Of a stretch of DNA of 64,000 bases, positions 14,101 through 27,890 are shown piece by piece (the stretch's first letter is position 1; each line of letters opens with the position of its first letter). Source of the stretch: Conus ventricosus. Its lineage: Eukaryota > Mollusca > Gastropoda > Neogastropoda > Conidae. The translations under genes were made by a program, and so were the position numbers. The notes under the pieces are model-generated. The model was not told where the DNA came from, did not search any database, and saw only the letters and a list, made by a program, of their open reading frames with translations. The stretch covers positions 4,885,274-4,949,273 of the forward strand of contig CM031612.1 of the NCBI GenBank assembly GCA_018398815.1, written 5' to 3'.

Positions 14101-15743
14101 TCCCATCCAACTATCAAGAAGATACCGGCAGACTTGTACTCACCTGCCACCTTACTATCAGAAAGATACCCTGGCATGCTACTACCACTCAGCCTAAAAC
14201 AGAACAACTATTTTGAGGAGTGACTTGACGAGACAGGACTGGGTGACATCAGTCATGGCCCTTTCATACTTTCATTTTTAGCCATGCTGATACCAGATGT
14301 GCTTCCCACCCCCCACCCCCCCCACTCCCCCCCGGGCCTTCCTATTTCACAGGCAGTCCTGGGGACTGTGTGACGGTCAGTTGTGAGGGCGGCACTGCCC
14401 CGGGCACTGCCCCTACCTTCAGGGTCTCCATGTTGTAGAGGGAGGAGGCAGGCACAGAGCACACCACTGTGTGCAGCTCCAGCAGCGTGGACAGCACCGT
14501 CATGTCCTTGAACTGAAACACAAACATATGGCTTTCAGAATTAAAAAAAACACACACACAAAACAAAAACACTTTCAATCATGAACATGCTTGCCACTAA
14601 CATTTAGTGTAAAACACACACATACAAATCACAGTAGCCAAAATAAAAAAATGCAATACACTGAAAAAAAAAAAATAAATAATAAAAGGGGGAAAAATCA
14701 GAAGGCTAATATCAGCGAATTCTGAACTACAGGAACTCATTTTCTTATAGCAAAACTGAATTTCTACAAAAGTGTCCTCATGAAAATGTAAACCTGAACA
14801 ATTTCAGGAAATAAAAACCAAGCAAACAGACCAGAACTGAATTTCATAGCACCACCTTCGTCATCCCCACTCTCACTGATCATCAAATAAAGAAATTCCC
14901 GAAGTCTGTGACCCAATAGTTTATGCCCTGCTCTTCTGGTGACCTCAGTGTCGACTTGCTCTCCAGGGCCACGCCTGTGGAGATTTTGTGTCGAAGTGGT
15001 CAGCATCGATGAGGTCATGGAGATGCCCGTGGAGATTTAGTGACAAAGTGGTCAGCATCGATGAGGTCATGGGGATGCCTGTGGTGATTTTGTGTCAAAG
15101 TGGTCAGCATCGATAAGGTTATGATTTTGTGTCAAGTGGTCAGCATCCATGAGGTCATGGGGATGCCTGTGGAGACTTTGTGTCAACGTGGTCAGCATCG
15201 ATGAGGTCATAGGGATGCCTGTGGAGACTTTGTGTCAACGTTGTCAGCATCGATGAGGTCATAGGGACTGTCATTGGATGGATGTGGGAGAACCTTCCAC
15301 AGGAGACCTCCACTAATGCTGGCTTCACAACTGAGCAGTTACTTTGAGGGCGAGGCCCTGTACATGTTGGATCAAGGCAGGCACCACACACCACCACTGA
15401 GGAGACCGGCAACCCACAGGGCTGTGCAGCGTCTTCTCTGGCGAGTTGCCTCCTGATGGTTTAAAATGGTTTGCTCTCAATGGAGTGTGGTTATGGGCAG
15501 CAAAAAGACCAAACTGAATGCAGCTTTTTCACAGGGTGCTGGAATTGGGCAGGACAGGAAAATGCCACTCGGTGGACACACACACACACATATACAGTGG
15601 ACACAGATCACACACACACACATATACAGTGGACACAGATCACACACACACATATACAGTGGACACAGATCACACACACATACATATACAGTGGACACAG
15701 ATCACACATACACACACATGCACACACACATGCACACACACAT

Positions 15744-15774
<31 letters not shown>

Positions 15775-16271
15775 GACGCCAGTGACCTCTGAACTCCTGG
15801 CCTGGATGATGAGCGAGATGGTGGCCTTGACGATGGCCAGGGCGGGCATGACCGTGGCGAAGAAGAGGGTCCAGTGGTCCAGGGACTGGGGCACGCCTTG
15901 CTGCCAGGGCTTCAGCTGGGCCTCGCTCAGCTTCTGCACACACCACCACCACTGCTAGGCACCCCACTAACGCACTAAAAATCATATGCTTAAGATAAGA
16001 TAATGTTGCTTATAGCCCAGCCGACCGCAAAGGGCCATATCAGGGCTGAATCATATGCTTATTCCAATTCACATGCGATGAATGGGGAAAGAGGGCATGA
16101 GTATTGAGGGGCTGTCCAGAGTTGACCTTCAGTTTCTCTTGGAGGTGATAACAGATACATACTAGAGAAGTGATTTCAGACCTGCCTACCCAAAAATTGT
16201 CTATGCTGTAGTTCTCACATGAACAGGTTTTTGTTGTTGTTGTGTTTTTTTTTTTTGTTTTTTTTTTTGTT

Positions 16272-16325
<54 letters not shown>

Positions 16326-19300
16326 GTGCATTTCATTTTCGTTTTGAAGCAGTTTCAATAAATCTCTCAGCTAATACTTTACAGTTTTACTCACATTCTG
16401 GTAATGTTATGTAGACCTGTCATATCATGATCATGCAACGTCTGAAGCAGTACACAAAACAAAACTTTGCAAGAATTTTTGCCTGGCGTGTTTGTCACGT
16501 GAGAGGTGTACTGTCGCATTCTGCGTCAAATGGTATACACAACAAGCCAAAAGCATACGGATATGCAGGTCTGTGATTTCAGGGTAGCCAAAGTCTGACC
16601 ACAGCAGTGAAAGCCAGCCTTTCTTTGACTGATCTGCCTTTGCTCATATACGTGCTTTTGCCCAGACTTATGAAAGTTTATAAGCTCTCCGATGACAAAC
16701 ATCTGACACATCAATTTTTCCTTTGTCATTGGTGCAGTTAACGCAATCGCGTCTTGTCAGAAGCAGTCATTAAAGGGCAATAAATCTCGTTTCAGGGACA
16801 GCTTAGGGCCTTTTTTTGCAGTTACTTTCCTTAGACGTTCTTTGTGTATTCTGCAGTGGTTTTTATATGGCTTTGAATTGTCCTACTCTCAGTTCCTGCG
16901 ATCACACGATTTTGAACACAATCACACAATTTTGAGTGGATCAAGCATTTTGTGGTCAAATTCTTGTGTTTTAGGCATTTGTCATAAATGTACTATTCTC
17001 TGTAGGTCATACAAGTGCTCAGAAGTGTAATTGAACTTGTGTGGGGGGATAGAGAGCATGAAGAAGTGGATTACAGTGTGCACAAAAAGTTTGTGTTTTT
17101 CTGCAAATGTGTATCATTTTGGATTACTTACATCATGTGAACTGTGTGGATTCCTCACTGAAGGTAGCATTTTTGATAAGTATATTGTTGTTGTTTTTTC
17201 TATCCAATGGTGTACGTTTCATGCTCCTAGGTGAAGTGGTTGATTTTTTTGTGATTTTTTGAAAATTGCCGAAAATCATGTGATCTGAGGGACAAACTGG
17301 TCCATTTTGGCTGTGACCTGATTGCCTTTAAACTGTGTTCTGATTCCAGTCACAAACGTGCAGAGTTATGACATGATGCTATAATTTGGGTCACTGTGTT
17401 TGTGGAAACAAGTATGCTTCTTTACCATGCTGTTTTATTTGCCTGACACCCAAAATGTTTAGCAAAACACAAATGAACACACAAAGCAGGGTGCAAAGTA
17501 ACGTAGAATTCATACATAACACACAAGAGAAAAGTGAATAGTTGATAAATATGTCATCTTTAGATGTTACAAACAACAGACATCTTAAATGCACAGACCA
17601 ATACTCTCTACATCGCAGTCAGCATTAAGTTCCACAGACTGCGATCAGGGAAGCTCTATTTTGTGCCTTTTTCTATGCTGTTTGTAATGTGTGAACAAAA
17701 CCTCACTGCTGAAAATTTATTCATCAGTTCTAGTTATGTGCCAAGTAAGCCTTATTTAGGATCTCGTTTTGTCTGGTCATTTGTATTTAGCCTCTGTTTT
17801 AGTAACACTGCCGTATTGTTTCATACTTTTTCTGTTCAAAAAGCGTTTCTTTTCCCCCCCCTTAAATGAACAACTATTTCTTATTAAATGTAAAAACCTT
17901 AATATTTGTTAATTACACGGGCCACCAACAGCTGTTTTCTGTCAGAAGCAAGTTTTAATCCGATTTCAGGGAGGCAGACTCGGCTCTGACGTACAGCCTG
18001 GCAGTGACAAAGGCGGTCAGTCACAAGAGAGTTCTACCTTACCGCTGAGAGCCACACGAGTCATTTACCTGAAGAATGGCGACAAAAATTGGGAAGCAGT
18101 CAGCGCTGTACAGCTCCACCACCACATAGTTGTAGTGAAGAGGGGCTGGGAACTCTGAAACACAGACACACACACAACTATCAACGATACTGCACTTTGT
18201 AAAAGTTACAAAGGAAACTCTGAAACACAGACACACACACAACTATCAACAATACTGCACTTTATAAAAGCTTACAAACACAAATGACAAACTGCTGAGA
18301 ACTCTTGTTGACTTTCCTCTGATCTTTCAAACATGTTCTTTGAACATTACTGGACATTTCACAAGCACTACATTGAACAGTATCAACAGTCTTCAAACAT
18401 AAAAGATCGTAAGCGGTTAACAATCCTTTGGACAATCAGTTATAATTTTCTCCAACCATTTTCTCAATCAAAGAATCCTTTCAGTCAGTAAATTACACAC
18501 AGTTTCAAAGAAAAAAAGAATAATACAAAATAATTTTTTCATGAAAAAATCAACCAGTCAATACTAATAGTCACAGCATACATGAGCAAACACGTATACA
18601 TGCACAGACACACACACACTTACACATCACAAATATATGCCCATACATGCATACACATACACAATACAGATAATTATACTCCATACACACACACATATGG
18701 ACACACAAAAATGCTCATACACACACACACACAAGCACACAATGTGCACACACACACACAAATATATGCACATATATACACATACATTCATGACAGATAT
18801 ACTCCATACAGACATATGAACACACACAAATACACACACTCACAAATATATGCACATACATTCATGATACAGATATACTCCATACAGACACATATGGACA
18901 CACACAAACATACACACACAGGCACACTCACAAACATATGCACATATACACACATACATTCATGATACAGACATACTCCATACAGACACACACACACACG
19001 CACATACAGTTTCATGATACAGACATACTCCATACAGACACACACACACACACACAACCACTGACCATCGTCCAGGGCGGCCAGGTAAGGGGGTGGCACA
19101 GCCAGGTTGTTGCAGCAGCCTCAACACGGTGATCAGAGCCGGGGGCATCTTGGACACGTCCTCCGCATAGGTCTTCAGCATGCCTGCCATGGTGCCCACC
19201 TCCTCCACCCCAAACGTCGTCAGCTTCTTCACCGGCGCCAGCCACTCCTGCAGCTGTGACAGCTTGCTGTTGTTTGTGTCTGGCAGGACAGATGGAAGGT

Positions 19301-19365
19301 GGCGCCGTGAGTCCACGGTGGGCTGAGACTGTGCATGACGCTCTGTGTGTGTGTGTGTTCGTGTG

Positions 19366-19405
<40 letters not shown>

Positions 19406-19452
19406 GTGTGTGTGTGTGTGGTGTGTGTGTTTGTGAGTATGTGTGTGTGTGT

Positions 19453-19498
<46 letters not shown>

Positions 19499-19595
19499 CG
19501 TGTATGTGTGTGTGTGTGAGTGTGTGTGCGTGTGCGTGTGCATGTGCGTGTGTGAGTGTGTGTGTGTTCGTGTGTGCATGTATGCGTTGTGTGCA

Positions 19596-19651
<56 letters not shown>

Positions 19652-19711
19652 TGTGTGCGTGTGTGTGTGTCTGTGTGTTCGTGTGTGTTTCGTGTGTGTG
19701 TGTGTGTGTTG

Positions 19712-19742
<31 letters not shown>

Positions 19743-19775
19743 GTGTGTGTGTGTTCATGTGTGTGTGTGCGTTCG

Positions 19776-19826
<51 letters not shown>

Positions 19827-19853
19827 TGTGTGTTCGTGTGTGTGTCTGTGTGT

Positions 19854-19898
<45 letters not shown>

Positions 19899-20880
19899 TG
19901 CGTGCGTGCGTGTGTGTGTGCATGTGAGTGTGCGTGTGTGTGTGCGTGTGTTTGTGCGTGTTTGTGTGGAGAATGACATCTTTCTCCTGTATAGCAACCA
20001 AATGATTTTCATTTTCATATCATCATAACGTCTGCAAGATGGGGACTCGGTGTCACACTGTGTCCTCATAACACATGCCATACAAGAAGGGGTGCTCGTG
20101 TGTGTGTGTGCGCATGTCCCTTCACAACCTTTCTCTTCTTTTTTTGGTTGCCCTGCCACCACCACGCCAATACCCCCTTTCTCTAAAACCCTCACAGTAG
20201 TGGGGTTCACCAGTGCCTCTTGTGATACACCAAACACAAGTCACCATCTTACAAGCTCCCCACGATGACAAGAGCCGCCGACTGTGAAACCACAAGCAGT
20301 GGGTGATCACTTTACAGAAGACAATCACTCTGTTCTTTGGTATGAGTGTAGGATGTAAGTCAACCATTTCAATGCACAAAGTGCAGATAACTTGCCCTAG
20401 GCATCCAGAAGAGAACGACAAGTGTAGTCAACGCCTCATAGGGAAAACAGAACACCCAGAATTCCCTGCAGTAGCTGCATGCTCACTGAATCACGATCAT
20501 TCTCTGGCAGACATCATCATTCACTGAAAGACACCTGTACCTGGTCAAAAACACTGTTAGTCATTAGAAGACATCAGTACTCACTGAAAGACTTCAACTC
20601 GCGTCAGAAACTGTCAAAATTTGCTTGAACTTATTGCTATTCAAAGGAAGGTATCACTTGCCATTGAGAACACTTCTCACTGAAGACATCAGCCGTTGAT
20701 CTGATTTCTGCAAATACTGACGGGGTACCTGTAAGACATCAACACTCACTAACTCACCGTAATTCAAGAAACAATAATCGTTACTCATCAAAACGAAACC
20801 ACTATTCACTGAAAAGCAACACTGTAGTGAAAAAAAACACACCCCAAAACACCAACATTTTACTCCTTGAGAACACACCC

Positions 20881-20913
<33 letters not shown>

Positions 20914-23900
20914 ACACACACACACACACACACAACACAGAATGACTCACTGTTTTCACTGATGGTCAGGAGTCGAGTGCCGTACTTCTCCATGATCAGC
21001 GTGCCTTCAGCGTGAGCGACGACCATGCTGACCAGCTGGGTGGTGTACCCCAGCACACCGATTTGCGCTGGGCCGCATCTCTCGCTTCATCCCCTGCGCC
21101 CAGTGTCAGTCAGGGGGATCAAACACAGCATGATCTCAAGGTGGTTTTTTTTTGTTGACAGGTTCCAATGCACTTAAAAACAGAGGAAAAAAATATTGTA
21201 TAGCCTTGAAGTTGTGGGCACATGTATGTGAATAAGATCAGATATTCACCGTGAGAATTGGTTTAGTTTTTGTATCAAAACCCCGCCCACCACACACGGC
21301 CTTTTCAGGGTCATCACTACGCCAGGGAAGAAGTCCTATTCTCCAAAAAATAAAAGCAATAAACAACTATTAAGACATTCATATCATATTCGTTAAATCC
21401 ATCCACCTAGCATATGAACATATATGGCCGCCTGCACCTGGCCATCGATCTCAATTCAAATGAAATTGTGAGCAACACTGTAAACGGACCATCCTTACTG
21501 ACCTATGTGCAGACATCCTGTTTTCACTCCCCCCCCCCCCTCCCCCAAACACCTGATTGGTTAAAGGGTAGTGCTCTGTTTATGAACTTCAAACAAGAAA
21601 GGAAGTTTCTGACTGGTTCCTATCTAAAGGGCATACCTCTGAGCGGAGATTTGGCTTCAAGAGCTTTCTATTAAGACTGATAAAACTATGTCATGCTGAA
21701 GGCGTCATACATTCCTCATTACTTATCAAGCCTAAGTAAAAAAATAGTGTAAAAAAAAAGGTCCCCAAGCAAAAAAAAAATAGTGAAAAAAAAAAAAACC
21801 AACAACATAAAAATGCAACAAAACACATAAAAATGGCGATAGGAGCAAACAGGGCTTAAGAATGGCAGCTCACATGCTTTCAGTCTATCTTGTCGCCAGA
21901 TTACACCAAAGCTGGTGTGGGTGTAACCTACAAAAATCAATGTCTATAATATTAACTGGAAAGCAAGCTGTACCTGAGGACTGTACGAAGGTCAGGAGGG
22001 CGGACATGTTGTTGGCCAGACCACAGACATGAGCGATGGCCGCCGACCCATGACACAGTCCCGCAGGCCAGGGGTGAAGGTCATGGAGTACAGGCTGTGG
22101 AGGATGCCCAGGGGTTCGGCTTCGTCCACCGGCATCACCTCCCCCACTGGGGTCAAAAGGTCAGGAAGCAACATGAATCATCATCACACAAACTACCTCC
22201 ACATGACGCAGGAAAGAAAACAAACAATAGAAACACCACTCTTCAAAGCACTGACTCATCCAGTACTAACTCAATACAGATTTCTACAATAACAAACAAA
22301 GAAAAAAACATTTTAAATAAGGATCACAAAAACAACTTTCCATAGAACACACGCATACACACAGAGAACCTTCCAACATAACTAGATTAAGCAAAATTAT
22401 TTCAAACATTTACACTCAAACAACATCCTTTCCATAGAACACATGCACACACACACACACACAACCCTCCAACATAACTAGATGAAAGCAAAATTATTTC
22501 AAACATTTACCACTCAAACACATCCTCTCCATAGAACACATGCACACACACACGGAACCTTCCAACATAACAAGATTAAGACAAATCATTTCAAACACTT
22601 GCCACTCAAACACATCACAGTAATAGGTTTCTACATTCAAACAAGAACCAACCAACCAAACAATAAACTACCTTAACACAAGGCACTGACCACTCCAACA
22701 AAACATAGTAAAGGCTTACAAGGGGGTAAAAACGATAGCACGGATCACTCCAACACACAAAACTAGCTTCCAAGTTAAAAAAAAAAAAAAGAACCCGACC
22801 ACTTCAATATAAAACAGGAAAGTCTTTTTAAAACACACACACACACACACCATACACCATGCACGCGCTGGTACACGCATGCATGCACGTACACACAGAC
22901 AACAACACATGAACACACACACGTGCACACGCGCACGCGCTGATACACACACACACGCAAGCACGTACACACACACATACACAAACATTTCAGATTTTCC
23001 AACAAAACCCACTCTAGGATTCTTCGCAGCTTTCAATTCCCCTACACTGTTCAGACGTAATGTCACCACTGCATCAGCGCGTTGTGAAAACACAAGTGTG
23101 ATGGGAGAGCACAGAGCCCCACCACAGTCAGACCGATCCTGGATCTGCCCTGGGATCCAGTTCTGCAGCAGGATTTGATGTGTGTGACCAGGGGCAATAT
23201 TCCATCTTTCCACCCGCTTTCGTTCAAACCAGTTCTTCACTTATTGCAAGATCCTGCTGGATTTTGGATCCACTCTTTCATCCGGATCTGCATAAATATT
23301 CAATGGATCTGTCCTTGGGCGCCGTCCCATGTTTTATCTACCCAGTTTTTCAGTAAAAACTGGTTCATCAGTGTTTGCACGATCTTTGCTGATAAAACAA
23401 AACACAAACCAACAAACAGCCATGGGTGGACACGTAGCCTGCATTGGTGAGGAAGTGAGCCACCCAGGCTGAGCCGACTCACCTGAGCCAAAGCAACTTA
23501 CCTATTCTTGAGGTATCCAGCAGCTGGTCGATGTGCTGCATGGTGTGGCAGGTGGTACACCATCTCCAGCCCCAGCTGCCGCGCCACCATGTCCTCCCCA
23601 GACTCTCACACGTCTCATCCTGAACACAATTCAACGGGGTCACGCCCTGGTCCACACGGTTCACAGCTGTGCAGGAATATGGACGCCATGTCATGACAGT
23701 ACAGCCGCTCTCTTTCAAGATGTGCGGCAGTGCAAGGCACAAATACGAGGAACAAATGTCAGTTACCCATCTTCATCTGATATGTCTCTTTAAAAAGAAC
23801 AAGGCCTAAACTTGAAAGGTAACAGTTACCTTTCTTCATCTGATTCGTCTCTTAAAAAGAAACAGAGGCCTAAACTTGAAAGGTAACATAAACCAATGTG

Positions 23901-26900
23901 TCAGTGTATTTGGTAACAGAGCTGTAGGCCTCAAAAGCATGAACTGTAGCATTTTGACATTTTGAGAGTAGCTTTCCAAATTTATGTGTAGCACTAGTAT
24001 GTGATATCACTTAACCATTTCCCTTTTGTACACAACATGATGGTGCCCTAGTTGGAGATCTCACTAGCAATTGCATGGTTTTGACTTGATCTACAAAAAA
24101 AAAAAATCAAAATGCCTGACAAAGAAAACATACAATACGGCAGCAACAATGCAATCATTACTTTTCTGCATCTTTTTATCTCTCCCTACTCTCAATTTGG
24201 CTTCTTTTTTTTACTGCGATCATTATTATTTTCTGCTTTTTTTATCTCTCCCTACTCTCAACTTGGCCTTTTTTGATACCAAGTGTACAGATCTATGTGC
24301 TCTCTGGTCTTTTAAACTACTCCAGTCCCTAAAAAACTAAACCAATCAAAAAAATGATCAGTTTTCACTGATGGTCAAGTCAAAGTGCCGTATTCTCCAT
24401 GACGCGTGCCTTCAGCGTGAGCGACACCATGCTGACCGCTGGGTGTGTACCCCAGCACCCGATTTGCGCTGGGCCGCATCTCTCGCTTCATCCCCTGCGC
24501 CCAGTGTCAGTCAGGGGGATCAAACACAGCATGATCTCAAGGTGGTTTTTTTTTGTTGACAGGTTCCATGCACTTAAAAACAGAGGGAAAAAATATTAGT
24601 ATAGCCTTGAAGTTGTGGGCACATGTATGTGAATAAGATCAGATATTCACCGTGAGAATTGGTTTAGTTTTTGTATCAAAACCCCGCCCACCACACACGG
24701 CCTTTTCAGGGTCATCACTACGCCAGGGAAGAAGTCCTATTCTCCAAAAAATAAAAGCAATAAACAATATTAAGACATTCATATCATATTCGTTAAATAC
24801 CATCCACCTAGCATATGAACATATATGGCCGCCTGCACCTGGCCATCGATCTCAATTCAAATGAAATTGTGAGCAACACTGTAAACGGACCATCCTTACT
24901 GACCTATGTGCAGACATCCTGTTTTCACTCCCCCCCCCCCTCCCCCCAAACACCTGATTGGTTAAGGGTAGTGCTCTGTTTATGAACTTCAAACAAGAAA
25001 GGAAGTTTCTGACTGGTTCCTATCTAAAGGGCATACCTCTGAGCGGAGATTTGGCTTCAAGAGCTTTCTATTAAGACTGATAAAACTATGTCATGCTGAA
25101 GGCGTCATACATTCCTCATTACTTATCAAGCCTAAGTAAAAAAATAGTGTAAAAAAAAAGGATCCCAAGCAAAAAAAATAGTGTAAAAAAAAACCAACAA
25201 CATAAAAATGCAACCCAAAACACATAAAAATGGCGATAGGAGCAAACAGGGCTTAAGTATGGGCAGCTCACATGCTTTCAGTCTATCTTGTCGCCAGATT
25301 ACACCAAAGCTGGTGTGGTGTAACCTACAAAATCAATGTCTATAATATTAACTGGAAAGCAAGCTGTACCTGAGGACTGTACGAAGGGCAGGAGGGCGGA
25401 CATGTTGTTGGCCAGACCACAGACATGAGCGATGGCCCGCCGACCCATGACACAGTCCCGCAGGCCAGGGGTGAAGGTCATGGAGTACAGGCTGTGGAGG
25501 ATGCCCAGGGGTTCGGCGTTCGTCCACCGGCATCACCTCCCCCACTGGGGTCAAAAGGTCAGGAAGCAACATGATCATATCACACAAACTACCTCCACAT
25601 GACGCAGGAAAGAAAACAAACAATAGAAACACCACTCTTCAAAGCACTGACTCACCCAGTACTACTCAATACAGATTTCTACAATAACAAACAAAGAAAA
25701 AAACATTTTAAATAAGGATCACAAAAACAACTTTCCATAGAACACACGCATACACACAGAGAACCTTCCAACATAACTAGATTAAGCAAAATTATTTCAA
25801 ACATTTACCACTCAAACACATCCTTTCCATAGAACACATGCACACACACACACACACAACCCTCCAACATAACTAGATGAAAGCAAAATTATTTCAAACA
25901 TTTACCACTCAAACACATCTCTCCATAGAACACATGCACACACACACGGAACCTTCCAACATAACAAGATTAAGCAAAATCATTTCAAACACTTGCCACT
26001 CAAACACATCACAGTAATAGGTTTCTACATTCAAAACAAGAACCAACCAACCAAACAATAAACTACCTTAACACAAGGCACTGACCACTCCAACAAAACA
26101 TAGTAAAGGCTTACAAGGGGGTAAAAACGATAGACACGGATCACTCCAAAAACACAAAACTAGCTTCCAAGTTAAAAAAAAAAAAAAAGAACACCGACCA
26201 CTTCAATATAAAACAGGAAAGTCTTTTTAAAAAAACACACCACACACACCATACACACATGCACGCGCTGGTACACGCATGCAAGCACGTACACACAGAA
26301 ACACACACATGAACACACACACGTGCACACGCGCACGCGCTGATACACACACACACGCAAGCACGTACACACACACATACACAAACATTTCAGATTTTCC
26401 AACAAAACCCACTCTAGGATTCTTCGCAGCTTTCAAATTCCCCTACACTGTTCAGACGTATGTCACCACTGCATCAGCGCGTTTTTGAAAACACAAGTGT
26501 GATGGGAGAGCACAGAGCCCCACCACAGTCAGACCGATCCTGGATCTGCCTGGATCCAGTTCTGCAGCAGGATTTGATGTGTGTGACCAGGGGCAATATT
26601 CCATCTTTCCACCGCTTTCGTTCAAACCAGTTCTTCACTTATTGCAAGATCCTGCTGGATTTTGGATCCACTCTTTCATCCGGATCTGCATAAATATTCA
26701 ATGGATCTGTCCTTGGGCGCCGTCCCATGTTTATACCCAGTTTCAGTAAAAACTGGTTCATCAGTGTTTGCACGATCTTTGCTGATAAACAAAACACAAA
26801 CCAACAAACAGCCATGGGTGGACACGTAGCCTGCTTGGCTGAGGAAGTGAGCCACCCAGGCTGAGCCGACTCACCTGAGCCAAAGCAACTTACCTTTCTT

Positions 26901-27856
26901 TAGGTACTCCAGCAGCTGGTCGATGTGCTGCATGGGGTGCAGGTGGTACACCATCTCCCAGCCCCAGCTGCCGCGCCACCATGTCCTCCCCAGACTCCTC
27001 ACACGTCTCATCCTGAACACAATCACGGGGTCACGCCCTGGTCCACACGGTTCACAGCTGTGCAGGAATATGGACGCCATGTCATGACAGTACAGCCCCT
27101 CTCTTTCAAGATGTGCGGCAGTGCAAGGCACAAAATACGAGGAACAAATGTCAGTTACCCATCTTCATCTGATATGTCTCTTTAAAAAGAACAGAGGCCT
27201 AAACTTGAAAGGTAACAGTTACCTTTCTTCATCTGATTCGTCTCTTTAAAAAGAACAGAGGCCTAAACTTGAAAGGTAACATAAACCAATGTGTCAGTGT
27301 ATTTGGTAACAGAGCTGTAGGCCTCAAAAGCATGAACTGTAGCATTTTTGACATTTTGAGAGTAGCTTTCCAAATTTATGTGTAGCACTAGTATGTGATA
27401 TCACTTAACCACTTTCCCTTTGTACACAACATGATGGTGCCCTAAGTTGGAGATCTCACTAGCAATTGCATGGTTTTGACTTGATCTACAAAAAAAAAAT
27501 CAAAATGCCTGACAAAGAAACCATACAATACGGCAGCAACAATGCAATCATTACTTTTCTGCATCTTTTTATCTCTCCCTACTCTCAATTTGGCTTCTTT
27601 TTTTTTTACTGCGATCATTATTATTTTCTGCTTTTTTCTATCTCTCCCTACTCTCAACTTGGCCATTTTTTGACTAACCAAGTGTACAGATCTATGTGCT
27701 CTCAGGTCTGTTTAAACTACTTCCATGTCCCTAAAACATTATTCTAAATTCCTTTTTTTTTTATCACTTCATCACAAAGTATAACTGCTTGGCACTGTCA
27801 ATGAAACCACAGCAAACAAGACCAAAAGCAGGGCACTGAGCAGCTCTGTTTGAAAG

Positions 27857-27890
<34 letters not shown>

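Larger units (their letters stand above)
20951..24345. repeat. 3.4-kb tandem duplication, copy 1
   Basis: Nearly identical to 24361-27740 over its length, with exons and introns collinear; differences are mainly one- or two-base indels and homopolymer length. It contains VIRMA exons q, r and s. The exon frame breaks differ between copies. See the findings for why I favour unmerged haplotypes or assembly error. Confidence 0.93.
24361..27740. repeat. 3.4-kb tandem duplication, copy 2
   Basis: Second copy of the block at 20951-24345, joined at 24345-24361 inside the exon s donor. At the right side similarity fades near 27740 within a T-rich stretch. Confidence 0.93.

Noticed and set aside
15471..15958. 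Plus-strand frames of about 100-146 codons over exon v
   Set aside because: They consist of CA-repeat translation plus the antisense of a VIRMA exon.
19012..20028. Long His/Thr-rich and Cys/Val-rich frames
   Set aside because: They translate a (GT)n microsatellite. Only the exon t portion at 19066-19279 is coding, in a different frame.
20951..27740. Biological exon-set duplication producing a longer VIRMA
   Set aside because: The repeated exons carry complementary errors, copy 2 of exon s lacks its donor, and vertebrate VIRMA has a single set. Assembly duplication is the simpler reading, though it needs read-depth data.
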